Shown here one piece after another: positions 44,321 through 57,800 of a stretch of 64,000 bases of DNA (within the stretch, counting starts at the first letter, position 1; the number at the start of each line of letters is the position of its first letter). Origin of the DNA: Diogma glabrata (taxonomy: Eukaryota; Arthropoda; Insecta; Diptera; Cylindrotomidae). The stretch lies in the NCBI GenBank assembly GCA_963693315.1, contig OY856188.1:151617536-151681535 (forward strand), given 5' to 3'. Under the pieces are notes generated by a model that worked only from the letters and a program-made list of their open reading frames with translations, was not told the origin of the DNA and made no database searches. The position numbers were made by a program, and so were the translations under genes.

Positions 44321-44976
44321 TTCTATATATTTTACACGAATTTCACTCAAGAACTGATAAGTTTGGTTGTCTTTCTTTATTTTAAATTTACAGAGACCCA
44401 CTTATTATAATGATATACTTATACTTATTTTTATCGACTTGTTATATGATTGTGTTATGATTTAATGCTCTAAATCTTACTGCCGAATTTTCACTTAACT
44501 ATTTATTTTTAACGACAAAACTTTTTTGATTTATTGATTACTAAAAAATGACTGCTTTTATTGATTTGTTTATTCCGACTCACTCTTTACTAAATGAAAA
44601 TTTTATTTATATATTTTGAAATCGATTACGCGTTGGAAATTTATTATTAATTATTATCGCAATTAAAATCGACCCACTGACCAAACTTTAGTTTTTTATT
44701 TTTATTTTATTTTATGTTATTTTAATAAAAATTGGGGTTATTATGGAATCGCGAAAATATTGTTGTAATAAAATTGAAATAAATGTAGGGTTTGCGAAGA
44801 AGGTGTTGTGAAATTTTGATATATAATGGAAAACGATTGAAAGAAAAACTAGAGTTTAGGTCAGTGTTGCATTTTTGTTGGACTGTTTGTTTATAATTTG
44901 GATATTGGTAAATGTTATTAATTGATTTGGAATATTCAGAGATACTAGTTTTGAAATTTATTAGAATGTTAGCAAA
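44321..44976. other. AT-rich sequence, no feature recognised
   Basis: No ORF or clear repeat. It precedes the R1-like fragment. Confidence 0.45.
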
Positions 44977-46570
44977 ATGCTAGTTTGGGAGTTTAGGTGT
45001 TTTTGGAAAGTTATTATGGTAAAACACGTAATTGGTTTTACTACACAACCAGGAGAGGCACCTCATGAAAGTCTATCAACTGCACAGAGGTATCATAGCG
45101 AGATAGCACAGGACCTGCTATCACAGACGGTGCGTGAAAGTCGTGCTGATATTGCTATTCTAAGTGAAGCGTATAGAGCGCTTGACGCAAATTTATGGGT
45201 GGTAGACCAATCTGGTGGGGCAGCTATGTGGGCGTGTCTTAAACGGGCCTTTGAAGAACGATCCGATTAAGAAAAAATGGGGTTCATGAGAGCCAAAATT
45301 GACGGGATTCACATCTACAGTTGCTACGCTCGGCCAAGAACTTCAATGACAGAGTTCAGTATTTTAATGCAACAGCTTGTAAATGATGCTCGGGCTCGAA
45401 GTGCGTTGGTAATAGCAGGTGATTTTAATGCCTGGGCTATTGAGTGGGGTAGTCGAGAAACCAATGAACGGGCGAAGGTATTACTTGAGACATTGGGGGT
45501 CCTTAATCTAGCTCTTCTAGAAATCTCCTACTTTTCGTCGATGTAGTGCTAACTCTATAATCGATCTCACATTCGTAAGTAGTTTTCTAGCTGGAGGAGA
45601 CACGAAATGGGAAGTCAGTGAAGGATAAACAAATAGCGAGACGATCAAGGAATATGGTGTGAAATCGATCAAAAAGACCGGTCAAGCAGAGGTAAAGCTA
45701 AAGGGGAGTTGATTGGATAGAGTGCAAAAATGTTCGATGAAGATTTATTTCGTTTTATTCTAAAGAACGTTAATCTCACTGAATCCGCAGCCAACAAAGC
45801 CTCATTGCTGCTAAACGAAACAATCAGAGCATGCGAAGCGACAATTTCTAAAAGACTGCTAAACAACCATCGCCGACCAGTTTTCTGGAAGAACGAAAAA
45901 ATAGCAAGATTAAGCAAGATTATGAAAGGTATGAAACCGAGCAAGACTAGTATACCAAAGATCAAAAGGAGACAATAACCTTATACTTCAGGAACTTTTT
46001 CGAAGTGCCCGTAAAGAGCTGAAGAATGCTATCAAAGAAAACAAGCGACGCTGTTACACCAAGTTATGCTTGAAAGTAGATGAAGATTCATGGGGAATGC
46101 CCTACAGAACCGTCATGAAGAAGTTAAAGCACACCTACTTACCCACTCCATCAAGTTCAGATCTTTTGCTGAAAATTGTAACCACACCTTTCCACATCAA
46201 CTAGACACAGTTGACAATTTTTTATCAGTGGAAAATATGGACGAGGCAGTACCACCTGTCACAAAACAGGAAGTGTTGGAAGCTGTTCGTAAAGTTGGAA
46301 ACAATAAAGCTCCGGGTCCTGACGGCATTCCCAACGTTGCGCCGAAAGTGGCAGTTTATGAGAATCTGGACAATTTTGTAGATGTTTACAACGCCTGTTT
46401 GATAGAAGGGGTATTTCCGGAAAGGTGGAAACTGCAGCGTCTGGTGCTTTTGCCAAAAGGAAAAGGACAACCAGCAGAACCATTTTCCTACCGACTAATA
46501 TGTATGTTGGATACAGCTGCTAAGCTCCTAGAACGCATAATATACAAAAGAGTCGAATATGGAAAGAATA
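44977..46570 (+). pseudogene. R1-group non-LTR element: endonuclease and start of reverse transcriptase, broken
   Basis: 44977-45270 has the endonuclease N-terminal part (AQDLLSQTVRESRADIAILS). 45277-45546 continues in another frame with HIYSCYARPR and GDFNAWAIEWGSRETN, and IIDLTF follows at about 45555. 45730-45978 and later frames hold the linker (ELKNAIKENKRRCYTKLC). 46090-46590 holds the RT start: GNNKAPGPDGIPN and KLQRLVLLPKGKG, then CMLDTAAKLLERI. It ends before motif A. Several frame changes and a 3' truncation near 46565 make it a dead relic. The motif set is that of R1/LOA-type elements; the exact clade is uncertain. Confidence 0.8.
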
Positions 46571-47000
46571 TTGTAGTATTCCTAAAATAGGAATATACAT
46601 ATAAGTCCATAAACCTCCTAACTACTCAATATAGTTTAATCTTAGTCAAATAAACAATCCAATACGGCAATTTCATAACCAAATCTTCAATAAATTATTC
46701 CCATAAAGCACCCAAAACCCTATTTCATCATCGTATGAAATAATTTCAAACGTTACAACATTGGTTTAAAACATTGATATCATGCATATCAACATTTTCT
46801 ATAAAACACCCAAAACTCTATTTCAGCAAAAACCTCTATTTCATAATTATGTATACTAGGAATCGCCCAGTGGCCGAAATTCGGCCATTGTAAATAGAAA
46901 CTGTAAATAGACCTCCTAGCCAAATAGCTACAACACATTATTTCAGAATTTAATTAATTAATATAGATTGATTTTGAATTGTGAACCAAATACCCTGAAA
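46571..47000. other. AT-rich sequence with short hairpin
   Basis: TGGCCGAAATTCGGCCA near 46871 is a perfect small palindrome, followed by two TGTAAATAGA motifs. Strings such as CCCAAAACCCTATTTC resemble the spacer at 54585-54866. No gene. Confidence 0.5.
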
Positions 47001-50000
47001 AAAATATTGCGACGCTGATGCATAGGCTGACTTCACCACAGCTCTGGAAACATAGTGTTCTGGATATATAATGAGCTAATATCCATAAAATACTTTAATT
47101 AAAAGCTAACCAATATTATGGACTTCGAAGTTCTAATAATAAAAATATTAAAGCAGGCAGTAGTATTCCAACAAACATAAATTCTGTTGTACGAAAAAAA
47201 GTAAAAAAAATTTTATCGGAAGTGACAAAGCGGCAGTTAGGATGCAGAACTGTTGTAAACTTTACTAAATGGGTATGTACCAAATTTCATCCAACTCGAT
47301 TATTAGGTACAGAAGTTATTGAGCTTCCAAAATAACAGGTGCTTGGAGGACCCCCCACCACTTTGTTCACTATCGCTAAAAAAACTAATCAGTTCCTTGC
47401 CATACATATTTGCATCTTTTTGCAAAGTGTAATCAAAATTACTTAACGAACGAATGTTGTATGTTTCCAACAAACATTGAAACAATAAACAGGTGTTCGG
47501 GAGGACCCCACCACTTATCCCAATATTGTCCAAAAACTAGTCAATTCCTTGTCAATAAAGTCTTTATCTTTTTTCAAAGTGCCATTAAAATTGATTAATG
47601 AATGAAATCTGTATGCTCCCAACAAACTTTAAAAACCAAGTGTAAAAAGTCAGCAGTTGTATGAAAGATCCCCCGCCACTTTGATCAATGTGTCCCAAAA
47701 GATGATAATTATCTTCTTACACTAATTGAAATTTTTCCATAAGTTTTATCATAATCACTTCATTATTGTAGGCTGTAGTGTGCATAAAGATACTGAAAAA
47801 ACTGCCAACAAGTAAAAAAAATTTTTTTTTACCGGAAGCAAAAAACCGGAAGTTGGGATGCAGAATTTTTGTAAATCATACTAAATGCTTATGTACAAAG
47901 TTTCATCCAATTCGATTATCAGGTACAGATGTTATTGAGCTTTCAAAAAAACAGGTGCTCCAGGGACCCCCCACCATTTTGTTCACTTTCGCTCAAAAAC
48001 TAATCAGTTCTTTGCCATACATGTTTGCATCTTTTTCCAAAGTGTCATCAAAATTCGTTCACGAACGAATGCTGTGTGCTCCCAACAAACATTGAAAAAA
48101 GTGTGACACATTAAACAGGTGTTCGGGAGGACCCCCACCACTTATTCCAATATTATCCAAAAACTAATCAGTTCTTTGTTACTTAAGTCTCCATCATTTG
48201 CCAAAGTGTCATTAAAATTGAATAATGAATGAAGTCTGTATGCTCCCAACAAACTTAAAAAACAAAGTGTGAAAAGTCAGCATTTGTATGGTAGACCCCC
48301 CACCACTTTGATCAATGTGTCCTAAAACATAATAATTATCTTTTCACACTAATTGGAGCCCTATTCCATAAGTTTCATCATAATCACTTCATTATTGTAG
48401 GCTGTAGTGTGCATAAAGACACTGAAAAAACTTCAAAAAAGTACAAAAAAATTTTTTTTACCGGAAGTGAAAAACCGAAAGTTGGGATGCAGAACTATTT
48501 TAAACCGTACTACATACTCATGTACCAAGTTTCATCCAGTTCGCTTATCACGTACAGAAGTTATAGAGCTTTCAAAAAAACAGGTGCGTGCTCCAGGGAC
48601 CCCCCACCACTTTGTTCACTATCGCTCAAAAACTAATCAGTTCTTTGCCATACATGTTTGCATCTTTTTCCAAAGTGTCATCAAAATTCGATAACGAACG
48701 AATGCTGTGTGCTCCCAACAAACATTAAAAAAAGTGTGACACATTAAACAGGTGTTCGGGAGGACCCCCACCACTTATTCCAATATTATCCAAAAACTAA
48801 TCAGTTCTTTGTTACTTAAGTCTCCATCATTTGCCAAAGTGTCATTAAAATTGAATAATGAATGAAGTCTGTATGCTCCCAACAAACTTAAAAAACAAAA
48901 TGTGAAAAGTCAGCATTTGTATGGTAGACCCCCCACCACTTTGATCAATGTGTCCTAAAACATAATAATTATCTTTTCACACTAATTGGAACCCTATTCC
49001 ATAAGTTTCATCATAATCACTTCATTATTGTTGGCTGTAGTGTGCATAAAGACACTGAAAAAACTTCAAAAAAGTACAAAAAAAATTTTTTTACCGGAAG
49101 TGAAAAACCGGAAGTTGGGATGCAGAACTATTTTAAACCGTACTACATACTCATGTACCAAGTTTCATCCAATTCGCTTATCACGTACAGAAGTTATAGA
49201 GCTTTCAAAAAAACAGGTGCTCCAGGGACCCCCCACCACTTTGTTCACTATCGCTCAAAAACTAATCAGTTCTTTGCCATACATGTTTGCATCTTTTTCC
49301 AAAGTGTCATCAAAATTCGTTCACGAACGAATGCTGTGTGCTCCCAACAAACATTGAAAAAAGTGTGACACATTAAACAGGTGTTCGGGAGGACCCCCAC
49401 CACTTATTCCAATATTATCCAAAAACTAATCAGTTCTTTGTTACTTAAGTCTCCATCATTTGCCAAAGTGTCATTAAAATTGAATAATGAATGAAGTCTG
49501 TATGCTCCCAACAAACTTAAAAAACAAAATGTGAAAAGTCAGCATTTGTATGGTAGACCCCCCACCACTTTGATCAATGTGTCCCAAAACATAATAATTA
49601 TCTTTTCACACTAATTGGAACCCTATTCCATAAGTTTCATCATAATCACTTCATTATTGTAGGCTGTAGTGTGCATAAAGACACTGAAAAAACTTCAAAA
49701 AAGTACAAAAAAATTTTTTTTACCGGAAGTGAAAAACCGGAAGTTGGGATGCAGAACTATTTTAAACCGTACTACATACTCATGTACCAAGTTTGATCCA
49801 ATTCGCTTATCAGGTACAGAAGTTATAGAGCTTTCAAAAAAACAGGTGCTCCAGGGACCCCCCACCACTTTGTTCACTATCGTTCAAAAACTAATCAGTT
49901 CTTTGTCATACATGTTTGCATCTTTTTCCAAAGTGTCATCAAAATTCATTCACGAATGAATGTTTTATGCTCCCAACAAACATAAAAACTTTGTGGAAAA

Positions 50001-50150
50001 AACCACCTGTTGTATGGTGGACCCCCCAACCCTTTATCCAATGTGCTCCAAAAGCTGATAAAATCTTTCTCATGTTATTTAAAAGCTTTTCGCAACGTTT
50101 CATGAAAATCGATCGGTAATTGTAGGCTACAGTAGGGATAAACACCTGAA
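47001..50150. repeat. Partial left arm, four 629-bp units
   Basis: Unit landmarks (GTGCATAAAG) are near 47778, 48408, 49041 and 49670. It stops in the A-run after CACCTG at 50150, where the next arm's end begins; the offset is 3,150 bp. Confidence 0.85.
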
Positions 50151-53100
50151 AAAATATTGCGACGCTGATGCATAGGCTGACTTCACCACAGCTCTGGAAA
50201 CATAGTGTTCTGGATATATAATGAGCTAATATCCATAAAATACTTTAATTAAAAGCTAACCAATATTATGGACTTCGTAGTTCTAATAATAAAAATATTA
50301 AAGCAGGCAGTAGTATTCCAACAAACATAAATTCTGTTGTACGAAAAAAAGTAAAAAAAAAATTATCGGAAGTGACAAAGCGGAAGTTAGGATGCAGAAC
50401 TGTTGTAAACTTTACTAAATGGGTATGTACCAAATTTCATCCAACTCGATTATTAGGTACAGAAGTTATTGAGCTTCCAAAATAACAGGTGCTTGGAGGA
50501 CCCCCTACCACCTTGTTCACTATCGCTAAAAAAACTAATCAGTTCCTTGCCATACATATTTGCATCTTTTTGCAAAGTGTAATCAAAATTACTTAACGAA
50601 CGAATGTTGTATGTTTCCAACAAACATTGAAACAATAAACAGGTGTTCGGGAGGACCCCACCACTTATCCCAATATTGTCCAAAAACTAGTCAATTCTTT
50701 GTCAATAAAGTCTTTATCTTTTTTCAAAGTGCCATTAAAATTGATTAATGGATGAAATCTGTATGCTCCCAACAAACTTTAAAAACCAATGTGTCCCAAA
50801 AGATGATAATTATCTTCTTACACTAATTGAAATTTTTCCATAAGTTTTATCATAATCACTTCATTATTGTAGGCTGTAGTGTGCATAAAGATACTGAAAA
50901 AACTGCCAACAAGTAAAAAAAATTTTTTTTTACCGGAAGCAAAAAACCGGAAATTGGGATGCAGAATTTTTGTAAATCATACTAAATGCTTATGTACAAA
51001 GTTTCATCCAATTCGATTATCAGGTACAGATGTTATTGAGCTTTAAAAAAAACAAGTGTATGGGACACCCCCCACCACTTTGTTCACTATCGCTCAAAAA
51101 CTAATCAGTTCTTTGCCATACATGTTTGCAATTTTTTCCAAAGTGTCATCAAAATTGGTTCACGAACGAATGCTGTGTGCTCCCAACAAACATTGAAAAA
51201 ATGCTGACACAGTAAACAAGTGTTCGGGAGACCCCGTACCACTTATCCCAATATTGTCCAAAAACTAATCAGTTCCTTGTCATTTAAGTCTTCATCTTTT
51301 TCCAAAGTGTCATTAGAATTGATTAATGAATGAAGTCTGTATGCTCCCAACAAACTTTAAAAACAAAGTGTGAAAAGTCAGCAGTTGTATGGTAGACCCC
51401 CCGCCACTTTGATCAATGTGTCCCAAAAGATGATAATTATCTTTTTACACTAATTGGAACCCTATTCCATAAGTTTTATCATAATCACTTCATTATTGTA
51501 GGCTGTAGTATGCATAAAGACACTGAAAAAACTTCAAAAAGTACAAAAAAAAATTTTTTACTGGAAGTAAAAAACCGGAAGTTGGGATGCAGAACTATTT
51601 TAAACCGTCCTACATACTCATGTAACAAGTTTCATCCAATTCGCTTATCAGGTACAGAAGTTATAGAGCTTTCAAAAAAACAGGTGCTCCAGGGACCCCC
51701 CACCACTTTGTTCACTATCGCTCAAAAACTAATCAGTTCTTTGCCATACATGTTTGCATCTTTTTCCAAAGTGTCATCAAAATTCGTTCACGAACGAATG
51801 CTGTGTGCTCCCAACAAACATTCAAAAAAGTGTGACACATTAAACAGGTGTTCGGGAGGGCCCCCACCACTTATTCCAATATTATCCAAAAACTAATCAG
51901 TTCTTTGTTACTTAAGTCTCCATCATTTGCCAAAGTGTCATTAAAATAAATTAAGGAACGAAGTCTGTATGCTCCTAACAAACTTAAAAAACAAAGTGTG
52001 AAAAGTCAGCATTTGTATGGTAGACCCCCACCACTTTGATCAATGTGTCCTAAAACATAATAATTATCTTTTCACACTAATTGGAACCCTATTCCATAAG
52101 TTTCATCATAATCACTTCATTGTTGTAGGCTGTAGTGTGCATAAAGACACAGAAAAAACTTCAAAAAAGTACAAAAAATTTTTTTTTACCGGAAGTGAAA
52201 AACCGGAAGTTGGGATGCAGAACTATTTTAAACCGTACTACATACTCATGTACCAAGTTTCATCAAATTCGCTTATCACGTACAGAAGTTATAGAGCTTT
52301 CAAAAAAACAGGCGCTCCAGGGACCCCCCACCACTTTGTTCACTATCGCTCAAAAACTAATCAGTTCTTTGCCATACATGTTTGCATCTTTTTCCAAAGT
52401 GTCATCAAAATTCGTTCACGAACGAATGCTGTGTGCTCCCAACAAACATTGAAAAAAGTGTGACACATTAAACAGGTGTTCGGGAGGACCCCCACCACTT
52501 ATTCCAATACTATCCAAAAACTAATCAGTTCTTTGTTACTTAAGTCTCCATCATTTGCCAAAGTGTCATTAAAATTGAATAATGAATGAAGTCTGTATGC
52601 TCCCAACAAACTTAAAAAACAAAGTGTGAAAAGTCAGCATTTGTATGGTAGACCCCCCACCACTTTGATCAATGTGTCCCAAAACATGATAATTATCTTT
52701 TTACACTAATTGGAACCCTATTCCATAAGTTTCATCATAATCACTTCATTATTGTAGGCTGTAGTGTGCATAAAGACACTGAAAAAACTTCAAAAAAGTA
52801 CAAAAAAATTTTTTTTACCGGAAGTGAAAAACCGGAAGTTGGGATGCAGAACTATTTTAAACCGTACTACATACTCATTTATCAAGTTTCATCCAATTCG
52901 CTTATCACGTACAGAAGTTATAGAGCTTTCAAAAAAACAGGTGCTTCAGGGACCCCCCACCACTTTGTTCACTATCGCTCAAAAACTAATCAGTTCTTTG
53001 TCATACATGTTTGCATCTTTTTCCAAAGTTTCATCAAAATTCGTTCACGAACGAATGCTGTGTGCTCCCAACAAACATTGAAAAAAGTGTGACACATTAA

Positions 53101-54126
53101 ACAGGTGTTCGGGAGGACCCCCATCACTTATTCCAATATTATCCAAAAACTAATCAGTTCTTTGTTACTTAAGTCTCCATCATTTGCAAAAGTGTCATTA
53201 AAATTGAATAATGAATGAAGTCTGTATGCTCCCAACAAACTTAAAAAACAAAGTGTGAAAAGTCAGCATTTGTATGGTAGACCCCCCACCACTTTGATCA
53301 ATGTGTCTCAAAACATGATAATTATCTTTTCACACTAATTGGAACCCTATTCCATAAGTTTCATCATAATCACTTCATTATTGTAGGCTGTAGTGTGCAT
53401 AAAGACACTGAAAAAACTTCAAAAAAGTACAAAAAAAATTTTTTTACCGGAAGTGAAAAACCGGAAGTTGGGATGCGGAACTATTTTAAACCGTACTACA
53501 TACTCATGTACCAAGTTTCATCCAATTCGCTTATCAGGTACAGAAGTTATAGAGCTTTCAAAAAAACAGGTGCTCCAGGGACCCCCCACCACTTTGTTCA
53601 CTATCGCTCAAAAACTAATCAGTTCTTTGTCATACATGTTTGCATCTTTTTCCAAAGTTTCATCAAAATTCATTCACGAATGAATGTTTTATGCTCCCAA
53701 CAAACATAAAAACTTTGTGGAAAAAACCACCTGTTGTATGGTGGACCCCCCAACCCTTTATCCAATGTGCTCCAAAAGCTGATAAAATCTTTCTCATGTT
53801 ATTTAAAAGCTTTTCGCAACGTTTCATGAAAATCGATCGGTAATTGTAGGCTACAATAGGGATAAACACCTGAAAAAAAAACTTTTTAACCGGAAGTGAC
53901 AAACCGGAAGTTGGTATGCAGAAATATTGGAAACAGTATTAAAACCTTATATACTAAGTTTCAATAAGATCATAGCTCGGGATCAGAAGTTATTCAAGAT
54001 TTAAACTTAGAGGTGTTCGGGAGACCCCCCGCCATTTTGTCCAAATTTGAAATGAATCCAGATCTTCTATTTTCAAGTGAACCTGTATCATTTACCAAAG
54101 TTTCATCAAGATCCTATGCAGAAAAC

Positions 54127-54175
54127 TCACCCACCCACCCACCCACCCACCCACCCACCCACCCACCCACCCACA
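54127..54175. repeat. (CCCA)n microsatellite
   Basis: About eleven ACCC units running into ACACACAG. Its inverted partner, about (GGGT)n, is at 55011-55047. Confidence 0.95.
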
Positions 54176-54287
54176 CACAGACGTACACCAAAATTTTTAT
54201 TGGCTATTTGGATAGAGGATGGTCCAAAACAAAAGAAAAAACAAAATTTGGGGTATGTAAGATTTTTTTTTTTCACGATAGATTGCA

Positions 54288-54322
54288 TTACTTCACACAA
54301 TTTAAAATTGTGGTGAAGTAAA
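54288..54322. repeat. Short hairpin, left of spacer
   Basis: TTACTTCACACAATTT pairs with AAATTGTGGTGAAGTAA. The mirrored hairpin is at 54867-54902. The pair brackets the inner parts of the arms. Confidence 0.8.
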
Positions 54323-54584
54323 AAACTTTTTAACCGGAAGTGACAAACCAGAAGTTGGTATGCAGAAATATTGGAAACAGTATTAAAACCTTATATACTA
54401 AGTTTCAATAAGATCATAGCTCGAGATCAGAAGTTATTCAAGATTTAAACTTAGAGGTGTTCGGGAGACCCCTCGCCATTTTGTCCAAATTTAAAATGAA
54501 TCCAGATCTTCTATTTTCAAGTGAACCTGTATCATTTGCCAAAGTTTCATCAAGATCCTATGCAGAAAACTCACCCACCCTTAT

Positions 54585-54866
54585 ATAGATGAAATAGTTT
54601 CCAAACAACCAATATTTACAAATTCATAATAAATTGGAAATTTTCCATAAACCATCCAAAATCCAATTTCAAATAATATTCACCAATAAGCAAATTCCAA
54701 AACCTAATTCTTAAAACTCGTTGAACGATATTTCCTCCAAAATTACAACAAATACGAAAACCCGTGTAACTTTGTATCAAAAACTAATGCTAATCAAAAT
54801 CCAAAATTTCCAAAAAAAAGGTTAAAAAAGAGACAACTTTTGGTATTACACGCACTTATATCTACT
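54585..54866. other. Spacer at the palindrome centre
   Basis: 282 bp of AT-rich unique sequence with no ORF, resembling the left flank near 46680-46830. Confidence 0.7.
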
Positions 54867-57800
54867 TTATTACTTCACCACAATTTTAAATTGTGTGAAG
54901 TAATGCAATCTATCGTGAAAAAAAAAATCTTACATACCCCAAATTTTATTTTATCTTTTGTTTTGGACCATCCTCTATCTACATAGCCAAAAAAAAATTT
55001 GGTGTACGTCTGTGTGTGGGTGGGTGGGTGGGTGGTTGGGTGGGTGAGTTTTCTGCATAGGATCTTAATGAAACTTTGGCAAATAATACAGGTTCACTTG
55101 AAAATGGAAGATCTGGATTCATTTCAAATTTGGACAAAATGGCGGGGGGTCTCCCGAACACCTCTAAGTTTAAATCTTGAATAACTTCTGATCCCGGGTT
55201 ATGATCTTATTGAAACTTAGTATATAAGGTTTTAGTACTGTTTCCAATATTTCTGCATACCAACTTCCGGTTTGTCACTTCCGGTTAAAAAGTTTTTTTT
55301 TCAAGTGTTTATCCCTACTGTAGCCTACAATTACCGATCGATTTTCATGAAACGTTGCGAAAAGCTTTTAAATAATATGATAAAGATTTTATCAGCTTTT
55401 GGAGCACATTGGATAAAGGGTTGGGGGGTCCACCATACAACAGGTGGTTTTTTCCACAAAGTTTTTAAGTTTGTTGGGAGCATAAAACATTCATTCGTGA
55501 ATGAATTTTGATGACACTTTGGAAAAAGACGCAAACATGTATGACAAAGAACTGATTAGTTTTTGAGCGATAGTGAACAAAGTGGTGGGGGGTCCCTGGA
55601 GCACCTGTTTTTTTGAAAGATCTATAACTTCTGTACCTGATAAGCGAATTGAATGAAACTTGGTACATGAGTATGTAGTATGGTTTACAATAGTTCTGCA
55701 TCCCAACTTCCGGTTTTTCACTTCCGGTAAAAAAAATTTTTTTGTACTTTTTTGAAGTTTTTTCAGTGTCTTTATGCACACTACAGCCCACAATAATGAA
55801 GTGATTATGATGAAACTTATGGAATAGGGCTCCAATTAGTGTGAAAAGATAATTATTATGTTTTGGGACACATTGATCAAAGTGGTGGGGGGTCTACCAT
55901 ACAAATGCTGAATTTTCACACTTTGTTTTTAAAACTTGTTGGGAGCATACAGACTTCATTCATTAATTTATTTTAATGAAACTTTAGAAAAAGATGGAGA
56001 CTTAAGTAACAAAGAACTGATTAGTTTTTGGATAATATTGGAATAAGTGGTGGGGGTCCTCCCGAACACCTGTTTAATGTGTCACACTTTTTTCAATGTT
56101 TGTTGGGAGCACACAGCATTCGTTCGTTATCGAATTTTGATGACACTTTGGAAAAAGATGCAAACATGTATGGCAAAGAACTGATTAGTTTTTGAGCGAT
56201 AGTGAACAAAGTGGTGGGGGGTCCCTGGAGCACCTGTTTTTTTGAAAGCTCTATAACTTCTGTACCTGATAAGCGAATTTGATGAAACTTGGTACATGAG
56301 TATGTAGTACGGTTTACAATAGTTCTGCATCCCAACTTCCGGTTTTTCACTTCCGGTAAAAAAATTTTTTTTGTACTTTTTTGAAGTTTTTTCAGTGTCT
56401 TTATGCACACTACAGCCCACAATAATGAAGTTATTATGATGAAACTTATGAAACAGGGCTCCAATTAGTGTGAAAAGATAATTATCATGTTTTGGGACAC
56501 ATTGATCGAAGTGGTGGGGGGTCTACCATACAAATGCTGACTTTTCACACTTTGTTTTTAAAACTTGTTGGGAGCATACAGACTTCATTCATTAATTTAT
56601 TTTAATGAAACTTTAGAAAAAGATGGAGACTTAAGTAACAAAGAACTGATTAGTTTTTGGATAATATTGGAATAAGTGGTGGGGGTCCTCCCGAACACCT
56701 GTTTAATGTGTCACACTTTTTTCAATGTTTGTTGGGAGCACACAGCATTCGTTCGTTATCGAATTTTGATGACACTTTGGAAAAAGATGCAAACATGTAT
56801 GGAAAAGAACTGATTAGTTTTTGAGCGATAGTGAACAAAGTGGTGGGGGGTCCCTGGAGCACCTGTTTTTTTGAAAGCTCTATAACTTCTGTACCTGATG
56901 AGCGAATTGAATGAAACTTGGTACATGAGTATGTAGTACGGTTTACAATAGTTCTGCATCCCAACTTCCGGTTTTTCACTTCCGGTAAAAAAAATTTTTT
57001 TGTACTTTTTTGAAGTTTTTTCAGTGTCTTTATGCACACTACACCCTACAATAATGAAGTGATTATGATGAAACTTATGGAATAGGGTTCCAATTAGTGT
57101 GAAAAGATAATTATCATGTTTTGGGACACATTGATCAAAGTGGTGGGGGGTCTACCATACAAATGCTGACTTTTCACACTTTGTTTTTTAAGTTTGTTGG
57201 GAGCATACAGACTTCGTTCATTAATTTATTTTAATGACACTTTGGAAAAAGATGGAGACTTAAGTAACAAAGAATTGATTAGTTTTTGGATAATATTGGA
57301 ATAAGTGGTGGGGGTCCTCCCGAACACCTGTTTAATGTGTCACACTTTTTTCAATGTTTGTTGGGAGCACACAGCATTCGTTCGTTATCGAATTTTGATG
57401 ACACTTTGGAAAAAAATGCAAACATGTATGGCAAAGAACTGATTAGTTTTTGAGCGATATTGAACAAAGTGGTGGGGGGTCCCTGGAGCACCTGTTTTTT
57501 TGAAAGATCTATAGCTTCTGTACCTGATAAGCGAATTGGATGAAACTTGGTACCTGAGTATGTAGTACGGTTTAAAATAGTTCTGCATCCCAACTTCCGG
57601 TTTTTTACTTCCGTTAAAAAAATTTTTTTGTACTTTTTTGAAGTTTTTTCAGTGTCTTTATGCACACTACAGCCTACAATAATGAAGTGATTATGATGAA
57701 ACTTATGAAATAGGGTTCCAATTAGTGTAAGAAGATAATTATCATCTTTTAGGACACATTGATCAAAGTGGCGGGGGTCTACCATACAACTCCTGACTTT

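Larger units (their letters stand above)
50151..54584. repeat. Complete left arm, five 629-bp units plus central unit
   Basis: Landmarks are near 50881, 51509, 52137, 52766 and 53395. Compared with the partial arm it lacks about 55 bp near 50787. The inner end carries a distinct block (ACCGGAAGTGACAAACCGGA, 53889) ending in a (CCCA)n run, then a second truncated copy of that block at 54325-54584. Confidence 0.85.
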
